This document shows, one piece after another, positions 30,701 to 42,700 of a DNA stretch of 64,000 nt. Within the stretch, counting starts at the first letter, position 1. Each line of letters opens with the position of its first letter. Position numbers and translations under genes: made by a program. The notes under the pieces are model-generated. The model ran no database searches. It saw only the letters and a program-made list of their open reading frames with translations, and was not told the origin of the DNA. Origin of the DNA: Bedellia somnulentella (Eukaryota; Arthropoda; Insecta; Lepidoptera; Bedelliidae); the NCBI GenBank assembly GCA_963576735.1, contig OY755177.1, positions 2,294,001-2,358,000 on the forward strand, given 5' to 3'.

Positions 30701-33700
30701 GCGCACTTAGGCGGGTGCGCGCCGCCGTCCCGCCTTACGGCCTTCAGATGTCGCCGAGATAAGCAAGATGCCGCCGAGCGCGCCGCACCTGCGCGGGACG
30801 CCCCCACGGGCACGCCGCGGCTGCGCGACCCGCGCCGCGACTCGCCGGACTCCAGCGTGCCGCCCGTCGTGCCCGAGCGCGAGGAGGCGCGGGAGGATGC
30901 TCGGGTCGCGCTCAGAGTCCCGCCTGTGATATATGTTGCCCATCAGAATTAAGGCTTGTGTCAAACGTGGAAAATACATACATATACTGACGATGGAATA
31001 TCTACTATCAGACACGAGTCCAGGTTCCAGTTTTAAAAAACGGTCTTCACTCTATATTACTATATCTTATACCCTTAACAATGACTCTCTTCTCGACCTG
31101 ATTATACTATATCTTTCTTTACCTTTACCGCTTACCTCAAATAAACTATGCCGAAGCTGCACGAGCCTGAAGAGTAGCAGCAACCAGTCTTTTAAAACAA
31201 ACACTCGATTTCGTCTTCACTTTGTTTGACTTTGTTTGTCTTGAGTGACTTTGGGGAATGACTTGACTGAATTGAATTGAAATTGAATGACTACTTCTTA
31301 AACTATAGCGTGACTGTATTCTTCCGCTGTCTTATCCACAACCGCTATTGATATATTTTTAAATCTACTATTAGCAGTCCACTCCATATAATTCAGCTAT
31401 TTGAATATTCCTTTCTTTTGCATTAGGCTATTTTCGATTAGACGGCACGTGCAGGGTCGCAACAATGCCATCGCCGTTGTCGCAGTAGCAGGCTTCCTAC
31501 ATGATAGTTATGCAGCTACTATCCTAGATTTGTATATGAAAAGTAGGTAGCCGTGTGATAGTGTAAGTTAACGGAAATTCACCTAGTATGCCATCGCAGA
31601 GGCAAAATTAAGTACCCCGGCATTACTTTTGCCGTGCTGTCTCATTGGATCACTCCATTTCCATTTGAAATCACTCATTGACTCTACTTTCAGGTTTCTT
31701 TTATCATACCCACATACTACATGCTGCTTCAGCCTGAAGACTCCAAAAACAGTCTGAGATGCCATTCAAGATATTAGACTTCACAGCTCAGTTTCCCTCC
31801 CGTAATTCCAAGTGGTCATAGCAAATACGTCTAAGACGCTCTAGAGACGGGAGAAAAAACAACCATCCTGTTGTGTCAGGCTTTTAGTTCCTGACCGCGC
31901 TGAAGTACCATGTGAATACCATAGGGAATAGGAAAATTCATAGGAAATTGCTTTGTTGATTTTGGGACTCAATATCTAACTCAATTTCCTTATATATAAG
32001 TCTTTATTTGTTTTTTTTTAACAAAAATGTCACATTCCTCTTGACCCACTTTACAAATTATAGTCTTTTTCTGTTTATCTACAATGCGCTCGAGTATAAG
32101 GAATGCAGTTTTAGGTCAAGAAGATAGATATAAAAATACGTGCATCTCCCAAGAAAATAAGGACAAGCATACATATCAATTATTTATATTTACCGGTATC
32201 GTTGAGCGAATAAAGACAAGGCGGAGTTAGTCTCGCATCCGCCAAGTGGTCCGGATGGAACCTAGCTCTAGTGTAAAGATGTAGCACCATGCAAAGAAGT
32301 CCAGCTAAAACGAATATCCCGGACGCAACTCCGAGCAATGTCGGCATATCCGCTGTGAGCAGCACCAAGTCTGTGGAAAGGACAACCGAACGTTAAACAC
32401 TTACTATTAAATTGTCTTATTTTCGTACAAAAAGCTATGCTAGAAGTTTAAAAAGGTTTATGAGTTCATACAGAAGAGATCCGTAGAAAACCAAGGTAGC
32501 TAGATTTTAAGGAAATATCTTAAAGTTCTCGTTATTTACTAAATGCATTTGCGTTGCTTGGTTTATTGACATAGACAAATAACTAATGGCGATGATTGGG
32601 GCTCTGGGGGTCTGATATAGCTCAAGGTTCATGGCGACTCGAAGCATTGGTTGCCCAAGGTGAAATAATGAATGGTATAATCGATCGTTATAGAGGAGGA
32701 AATTTTCAGCCGATCATATTAATGTTCCAGAAAAATCAAAAGAGTTGAGGAACGAAACCTGAAAGTGAATGGGAGTATTTTTTTTTCATTAATCTATACA
32801 TGAATAAATGATATTTGTAAAATGTAGCCATTTCATCACTAACATTTATTTATCTTGTCATAAAATACAGTTTTTACAGGTTTCACCTAATGCAACTATA
32901 TTACACCTTTTATAATTTATAATGTAACGATACAATAATATGCAGTACAATAAAACAATACATTTTTAACATTTATCAAACCAACTAGTTTGCATTGTTA
33001 CTTAAATAATGCAATGAGCATTTGGTGAAGTAAGTCAAAGTACACTGATTTGATAGCCTTATTCGACTTCTATCTAACAAGTTAATTATTACCTTTCAAC
33101 AACTCTCAAAATCTAAGTAACCAAAAACTTCTTTAATAGGCTATTTTATTGTATTAAAAATGTACATTTCTTTTATTTCATCAGTATTAATATTTCTTTC
33201 TTAGAGCGATTTGTAATAATGCGAGATAAAAGTATTGCATAATTTTACCAAAATCCGTCTTTTAAAATAAGTTTTTTTGATGCAACTGTCACGTGACTAA
33301 AACGCCCGTGATTGGCTATTTCTATGATGACGTAGATTGCGTATAAACAGACTGTGTATCGCTTCGCTCATTGGTGTTTAATGCGGAATAGACGTCACCA
33401 CGTGGCACAGCCGCCATATTACTTAAATTCGCGTTTTCGCGGCATATTTGAATATAGCGTTTTCCTTTTCGATTTTTTAATTAAATAGCTAAAATAAAGA
33501 CACAAAAGTATTTTCTTAGGGCTCCTTATAAACAAATAAATACCGTAAGATAGTTTTCAAAACTTTGTTAAATAGCCTATTAAGAAATGTGGGTTATTAC
33601 CTTCAGTACAGAAAACCCTATGAACAGGCCTAGAGTGGCTGGTGCTGTGGTAGCCCGCCTCGCACTGGCAGAACGCGTTGTGGTTGACCTGCACGCAGGA

Positions 33701-36700
33701 CGAGTGCGTGTCGAACGCCTTGCAGGGCTGGTGGTAGAAACACTGCTCGCCCAGTTTCTTGGCTGGAAATTGTAAAGGGGGTTTATGATCGCTGGGTTGA
33801 TTGTTTTAAAACTAGAGGTCGTCTAGTGATTGTAATTTGACCAAAGTGTACGTGATGAATTCTGTGAAAATTTATGCAAATGATATTAAAGGCAAACAAT
33901 CTATTCTCAACTAGATAACAGATTTTGGGAAAAAAAAATATAAATGTTTATATAATGTATCCAAACTTAATATATATGTGCATATTTTAATAAAAAACTA
34001 ATGTATCTCAGGAACAATCAGGATTGCTTATGTTTAGATTTATAGTAATAAGGATGTCTAGAATTTAGAATAAGTCAGATAAATGGAGAATATCAATTGA
34101 ACAACCGTAATAGCTTAGTGAGTAGAACACCTGCCTATCTTGCAAACAGACGTGGGTTCAAATCCCGGGTGAGGCCTCCACCAAAAATCTTTACTATAAG
34201 TCATATGTGTGGTAAATTTTTCGCAATTCAATGTCAATGATGGGGAGAACAACGTAAGGCTGAAACCTACACAGCTAAGTTGTAGTCAGTCATGAGACAG
34301 AGTATTCGTACAAAACAGCGATAGATCTGACTTCTCTTACGTGAGTACATTGTACGATCAAAACGATGAAGGTTCCAATGTCCCCGATCCCATCTACTGT
34401 CACGAATCTAGTGGGTAATATCTACCAACCGGTACTAGGGTAACATGAGGACAACGTCCTATTCGGCTCCCCTAAGTAGTTAGACAGTAATTTCGCGCCC
34501 GTTGGAGGGGACAAATAAATTAGGTTGTGTCTTGCTCAGAGGCGCAGCTACCGCTGTATTAGATAAACTGGGCCGGGGTTACAAGAGCCCTAACTTTATA
34601 CTAAAGTTTTCATCAGCTACCAATTTATTATTTATAAATATATTAGATTCAATACATCAGTTTACACAAAAAACGGCAAGGAATGGGTGTGTTTTAATTT
34701 AAATGTTTGTACAAAATAGTTGTCTTTTGTGACATATCTTTAGCCTAATTAGGCGTCCCACACAATTTTTATATGTAGGCCTCGCCTAGGCAAGGTACGC
34801 TCATGCTCTAAAATTCAACTTACGTTTAGCACAACCCTTAGCTATGCCGAGTCTGACGGGATGCTTGGAGTCGCACTGGCAGCTGGATGTCACCGGGTCG
34901 CAGAACACGTGGGATAGCTTCGGGTTGCACGTGAACTCGCACGGGGAGCCCAGGTACATACCCTTCTCTGGAATAAACGAGATGTATGTTAGTCACTTCG
35001 TGCTTCGGAGGGCACGTTGAGCCGTCGGTCCCGGGTACTATTACGGTAGGAGTCGTTTGCCTGCCAACCCGCAATTGGCCAGAGCGGTGGACTAAGGTCA
35101 TATCACCGAAGGGTAGGCTCGAGCCCCTTGATGGGGACATATATATGGGCTGTGAGAAAATGTTAGGCACTGTACTCTGTATACATATAACCCAACTACA
35201 AATAAATAACTTGGTTTTTGGAGCACTACTTCGGATTTTAATTACATACATAAACTCACGCCAATAGATCTCACTGAGGTTGGCAGAGACTATCAAACAT
35301 CACTTTATACGAGGCTGGCAAAACTTATTCAATATATTCAAGCTCTGAAATAACGGGAATACATTTAGGTAACTTCACTCTGATACACATAAAGATAACC
35401 CAAAGTTAAACCTATATTAAAGTAAGAGTAATTGAAATATGGTTATGAGTATAAAGATGTAGAAATAATTAATTGTGTTGTGTTTAGTGTAATAGGTAAA
35501 CTGTTCGTTATTCACATTCACGTCGTGATTATGATTAATATTAGTTTCATTGGCATGACGACCCACATATTATTATTTTCTCTTTCAGTATTGATTAATG
35601 TTAAGAATAATATTTACATAAACATGTCATTGGTTAGAAATACCAACTATCGACTCCTTTACGATGGGATTATTGTAACCTGGTGAAGTCCGTAAAATTC
35701 TAAATGTACAGCATTTATCTTTTCCTTATTCTTCCATCTATCTATCATTTTAGAAATCGTGGTCATGAGAATGGGTGATTTTTATCATGGTACTGACTGA
35801 AAATCAGTGTTGGGAGTCAAACGATTCACAACGTAATGCTGAGTCAGTACCAATTCGCTGTTGCAGTGGCGCAAAGGACTTAGAATAAGTATTAATTAGT
35901 TTGTTTTTGTTAAGTTGTTTGTTTTTTTTTTTCATATTTAATATTGTGTTAATTTTAAGTTATTTTAATAGTTATTATTTATATTATTACTTTTTGTTTG
36001 TATGTTTTTTGTGCCACACATGGCGAATAAACGTTTTTCTTCTTCTTCTATTTAATAGACTCAAGACTTGAAGACTCAAACTCAAAGGTGAGTACACTGT
36101 CCAAGCAAAACGTGGGTACTCTGAACTCCAGGTGACCTCTGCCAACCCCTTCGGCGTGAACGTTCGAGTCTTTGAGTGATTTAACAGAAAGGAAATAACA
36201 CAGTATGCTAAAAACCTTCAATGAAAAATCGTATCGAAATCGACCCACATTTTCAAAGAGCGTAAAATCGTTTTTGGCATTCTCACTATTAAGATTTCAT
36301 CGTCACAACGTTTAAAAAGCGAAGCTCTTGAGAGTATGCGAACCGGAAGTAAAGCAGGAAGTGGCGAGCGGCGCAACCGGAAAACAACGTCTGTTAACTT
36401 GATTTTCCTAGCGAGCCTTTTAAGCTCACCTTTGAACGAATCGTTTTCAGACTGTTTTGAATAAAGGTAATTTTGTAGACTTCTATAAATACTATGCTTT
36501 TAGCATGTTGAAGAATAGTCAGATAAGTATATGAAACTCTTTTACTAGTCTTAACTTTTGAATGTTCATGATTTTAAAAAGGTTATGCAAAAATATTGCT
36601 TGTTGTTGAAGGCAAAAAAGGAATACTTATGTAACAGCAGTTTATTATATGTCCCCACCGAACGGATCGATTCTATCCCGAATAGGGTGATTTGGCAATA

Positions 36701-39700
36701 GTCTAACACGACAGTAATCAGTCATTAGAGCGACTTGACAGACTAAGAGATAGCAGCCGGGGTCGCCGATCAATATAAGACGGCTTAACGGCTTAACGTG
36801 ACCTTTGAAGCACGTCATCTTCTTAATTTTGCGAATAATCAGGTGATTTAAGCCTGAAATATCCTACAAAGTGGGTGTAATATGACAGATTCCCGTTGGA
36901 ATCTAGCCCCAGACCTCCAGATTGATTGCCCAATGCTTTACCGCTAGACCAAGATAAGATAATTCGATGATGGTCGACAATATTAGTAGTTAGAGTTAAA
37001 TTCTGAGAGGAGAACTCAAAAAAATATGGTTTAAGATAAAAGAAAAGTGGTAAAGGAGCCAATGTAAATAGTTTTGTCAGTAGTGAACCTCCACGGAGGA
37101 CACATTTAGGTCAAATAGAGAATGTGCCTGAAAGGCAGGCGTCCGAAGTATAGAGAATAAAAGCGCATGCATGAGAAGATTGATGGATTTTAACGAAGCT
37201 AGAGGGGTTTGAAGGGTTAGAAGGGTTTGCCAGGTTCGTACAAAGTGGCGATCAATAGTCTCTGCCTACTCTAATGGGATATAATAGCGAGAGTATATAT
37301 GTAATCACTTAGTAGTGCCCGCTTAAAATATCACTTAAGCTTCCCTTTCCCCTTGTATCGTACTAGGTGACTAAGGTTATTTATTTATTTATGTAAACAC
37401 TTTATTGCATACAAATACACAACACACAAACAGTATTTAAAAATTACAAAACAGTCAATGTACACAAAGGCGGACTTATCGCCTTATTGGACCTTTTTAT
37501 GCGATTATGGGGTGGTGTAATTGGACCCATCACAACGATCTATTACCCAACAATATTTTCCAATAAATAATAATATTGTCGATTCTGGCTTCCTTTTATG
37601 GAATTTATAGCCGTGAGCTTAGGTAGTAAAGCCTTACCTTAATACAATTAGGCGATTGAAAATTCCGCAACATTTACAAGAATAACTTTGTATCCTGTTG
37701 GGAGGGAGGCTCGTCTTTACTATTACTCTCCACTAACTGCTACAAAATTAAGTTTGTTGTTAGTGATTTGATTTTGAGTTTGTTTCCTTAAGTTATTTGT
37801 TTTCTGTTGAAGTTATAAAGATGTTAAGACAAGTTTGCGGGAACATGAATACAGTATTATGTATAAATAATATTTGGATAATGACTAAAACACACAATTA
37901 ATTCTCTTCGGGTTTTTGTTACGAAATGAACTCAGCGTGATTTGTCTCTTAAGATTCACATTTTTTTCGCATTTCTATTATAATAATTGGCTGCCTGAGG
38001 ACCGATGTTCTTATGTAGCTTTCCTCCTTTTAAAATTATAACTTTGGGTATATTTTCCATTCATTTCTCAGTATCGCTTTTTTCAACAGCGCAGTTCAAC
38101 CTATACTATATGCATTCGCAATATTGACACAAGTTATTTTGCTATCGCATAGTATTTAGGCGTCAAGTATAATTTATATACTTTGCCTATCATATCTTTT
38201 ATTAAATGGTGTTTTTACCATGCAAATATAAAAGAGCTATAGTTTTTACTTTCGTTTCGTGTGATTTATAACTTCCTTTATTAGAATACCTCTGTTAGAG
38301 TTTAAAAATACGATCGTATTTATGTTGGGTGTTCTGGGCTGTGTAAAAACAGAAACGATTAAGTTTTCATTCTATTATTTAGATAGAAGATACTTAGAAC
38401 TGTGGATTTACTTTTCATTTGGATTTTTATCTAAAAGCGGACTGAATTTCCGGGCAAATCCGACTCAGGTCACTAGTACTTTATTATATTTCTCGGAAGC
38501 AGTAAACACTAATTAAAAATTTATTCAGTTGATGTAAACGCCATGTAATTGTTCTATGAATACCATTATTAAATGGCATAATGCCAAAACATTAAGATCC
38601 TTGACACGATAAATGTTGGCTGGCTTTTATGACGTAGCAATAACTTTATAAAGTGCTTATTTAATATTGCCGACGACGTTAGCTAATTTAATTAAATGAT
38701 TAAGTATATGTCCTTGAGATTGAGTTAACACTGTAATACATCACATTAAGTACCACACTCGTAATCACCCCATGACTCTCAAGTTTTTGGTTGTAGAAGC
38801 ACATCACCAGCAACCTTTTAAAGCCATATTGGCCGTCCACTTATGCATAAAAGGTCTGACTTATTTATATTACTGAAAAACTGACTGCTTCTTTTGCATA
38901 TTCATACATATATATGCTCAGGGCCATAAATCCCAAAAAGGGGTAGCCAGACCATCAGACCTAGAAACTCCTGCGCCACATTTGAAAATTGACGGGGGAC
39001 AAGATGGTACAAAAAATATCACGCCCAAAATCACTTAAAAAGCCCCGTACCTTTAGTCACCTCTTACTACACCCGTGGGCAGAAAGGGGTAGTGACATTC
39101 TGACTAAATAACCTAAGGTCATTATTAAATTCTGCGTAGTTTATAAAGCGAGTCAAGTTAATATCAGCTACAGAATAAAGCGTATACTACAGAAGATAAA
39201 ACAATTCTCGTAATGTAAAAAGAGGTCAAAGGGCGGACCTCGTATCTTATCAGTGTTTCGACTCTAATTGAGTAGGTCGGTTCCAATGCTGGGTGCCTTT
39301 GTATCTTTTATTTAATTTGCTTACAAAGGGTTCATTGTATCGAAAATAGTCGTAGACAGGTTGACATGAGTTGGATAAGCGAAGTTGGCATTAAACTGAA
39401 TATGGATTCTCCATTACATATATACATTCGCATATTGGCTCACGCCAGTAGCTCCAATTGGGGTAGGCTGAAACTTTCGATCGCTACTTTGTTCGATCCG
39501 GGCACAGCTCTCTAGCTTTATTAATAGTTCGGTTAGCTAATGTATTTCGATCACAAAGTATTCAGAAGAGTATTATCTGTTTTTTTTTGTTTCATTAAAA
39601 AGATATGCCCTTATATTCTTTACATTTCGGACTCCTGCGTTTTTGTGTGTCCTCCGTGGTCGTCTTATACTGACATTACCATCCACTTTGGCTCTTTATA

Positions 39701-42700
39701 GGTATCTGTTTTACCAAATTACCTTGATCCATACTTCCATAAAAAATACTAGACAAGAGAAACAAAAAAAGGAACGTTTATATTCATAACGATCATAGAG
39801 TAATTTTTTAGGGTTCATCAGTAGCTTACTAGGCGCGAAATGCTTAGGGCTGAAGGCACCACAGGACTAGTCGTCCTATAGAATATCATCTTTTCAATTA
39901 CGGGTTCATTTATTATTAACGTTACGCTATACTTCTATAATTTATTTTACTAGAGGAGGGAAGCATAATACGTACTAACCTTCCTACTAATACATATAAA
40001 TTTTAGGGATTAACATATTAGTGCAATCTTACCCCTATAGGAAGACAAGAGAGGTAAGTATGTTAAAACCACCTAAGGCTAATGATGGGTTTCCACACAG
40101 CCTACCAAATATCAAAGATATCCGTGACTATTATGGCGCCTCGTACTGTGAGGACCGTCATTAGTAGATCAGTGGCTTACTAACCTAAACATTAATCAAA
40201 ACAAAACAAACAATCACATTATTTAAGCCACAATCATTTGCTGTGTAGTTTCGGCTTAGAATAACACTACCCCATTTCTACCCGTGGGTGATCGTAACAG
40301 GCGACTAAGGGTATAGGGCTATTTAAGTGATTTTTGGGCGATGTGGTTGGAGACCCGTCACCAAAAACGTTTATTATTATCATCTTTTCCCCAATCAACT
40401 TCCAAAAGTGGCTGAGGAATTTATCGTTCCAAAGCTCTGGCTACCCCGTTAAGGGATTTATAGCCGTGAGTATGTGTATGTATTTTTGTAATCAAAACCA
40501 AACATCGTGTCCGCAGCCTGTGTAATTGTCTCGCGTCACTCAATATCAGAAAACCAGTGACATGTAATCAGAGATATGTCATATGACATTATGTCATCTT
40601 ACAATATGAACTCACGGCTGGGACAGCCAACAATTTGTTGCATTTATGTAATTGTATATGTGTAGCTGTGTAGGGTCGGTTTAGAATAGCACTTCCCATT
40701 TTTTCCAATACCCTTACGAAAGCCATGGAAAGGCACGAGTTAGTTCTAAAACTACAGAGAAGTAGCATCTGTCGCCTTAGAGATATTCACCAATCAAATC
40801 GTGTCATTTTGTTTGTCGATGCAAATAAAGATATTGGATTGGGGCATCGTCGCTGTAGAGGTAGCGTGGCTTGCGACTGGACTAAACTAGGTTAAGAGGT
40901 GGATTATGCGTTATTTTCATATTCAGCGCCTCATTTTACTTTGTAGCTTTATGAAAATGATTTCTATTTATAGAAACCGGGGCTCGCTATAACGTATTTT
41001 CGATATAGTATCTTACGCCCGATTGCTGAATTGAGTATTCCAGCCGAGAACAACTTAATTATCGTTCTGTCGCATTGAAATCTTAACAATTAAATGAGAC
41101 AAAACAATACTTAAGTCGTTCTTAGGTTGAATACTCAATTCAGAAATCGGGCGATAGTAAAGTAAAATTTTGATCAAAAGTTAAATGAATAGCATTTAGT
41201 GAAAATATTTACCGACAGGTAGTATGTTTCATAGTAGCAAGGTATCAGATGAGATACCAGTTTATTTATATATTTACTAACCTCAAAGATAGTAAGACTT
41301 AAAGTAAATATCAGGTTTAAACAAATAACTTAAAATTCGATTCGTATGAAGATATTATTACAAGTAATCAAAAGATTTCTTCCTTATTTAGCAAATACAT
41401 CTGCAAGCTTGGCTTATAATTTAAAGAGCGTCGTTAACTGCACCATGGTAAAAAAAAAACAAAGTGGTATACCACAGGAATACTACTAGTATTAAACTTG
41501 ATACAATATCTGTTCTAAGTCAGATTTAACTTTGTTGTGGCTAAAATGAGGTTTAATTAAGACACTTAAGAACACGATACAGAAGCTTTCATCGATCGCC
41601 CTCCGATACAATACCTATTCCGCCAATAGCTACCTTTTATCTGTATCTTATTTTTATGATCTTATTTGACCTTCATTCTAGGATTTGTGGTAACAAAATG
41701 TCACTGTCATTCATTTTTAAAATCAGGTGCACTTTTGCAATCGCATTATGTGCAATTTGTAAAGGTACCCACGATACAGGCTTGCCTAGTGTGGGGCCGC
41801 AAGATAACATATTCTACAACGATTTATAGCTTGTAAATTGTCTTTAGAAATTAACACTTTAATTTTAGGATACTAATGTAAATCATGAATGCCAATAAAG
41901 ATTTTTTCTATTTCTATTTCTATTACTGTTCATGTTGTATATAGCATAGAAGAATGTCTTAAATTTATTTTGCAATTCATTCTAAACCTCTGCAACATCT
42001 TCACCTTTCATACACTCCTGGTTATTAAAATGAGCGTTTCGCTAGTTCTGGCAAGGCTCTAAGATATTACAAGCGTCTAACCAATATAGGGAGCGGGTTG
42101 GAGCACAGCCAATGCCTCCTACCAAATGGTGCACGCGAGCTCATAATGGTGGAACAGCCTTCGAATTGAAATTGCATTTCAACGTTAAATAGGTTACAAG
42201 CGATTTAATTTTTCAGTTAGCGGTTTATGTTCCAATAGTTTTGGTAAGAAGGCTTGTTAAGTTGCACAGGAATAAAAATCTGTTGGTTTCCTTCAATTTC
42301 AGTAACAAACGTACGTATCCTAATAGTTTAGTAAAGTAATAAAAAAGTGGTGTTTTATTCAAAGATTTAAATAAATAGACAATTACATACATATAATTAT
42401 ATATACTCACGACTTTAAAATCGGGTAGCCAGAACTTCAGAATTAAACTTTAAACAGTTACTTTTGGATTCTGATGAGGGATTACATGTAACATGATGAG
42501 GGAAACATACTTTAATTAGATTTTACTGTTGAGTATTCTTTCGATTATTAATTAAAATATTAGCATTATTTATTTTATTAATATGCTTAGTAATAATTGA
42601 GAACAGTTTTTAATAGTATAACATAGTGTTTTAATATAAAATCAAGTTGTTATCAACGGCAATTTCAAGTTAGCTAAAACTAAGTTTTACTGCTACTACT

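Noticed and set aside
30623..30952. 109-codon plus-strand frame and 102-codon minus-strand frame
   Set aside because: The true coding use is exon 5 of the minus-strand gene in a different frame, fixed by the splice phases of exons 4 and 6.
34107..34170. Possible tRNA gene (A and B boxes)
   Set aside because: The acceptor stem does not pair and the sequence continues as SINE B. The same holds for heads at 24050-24112, 24787-24860, 45245-45310 and 62602-62700.
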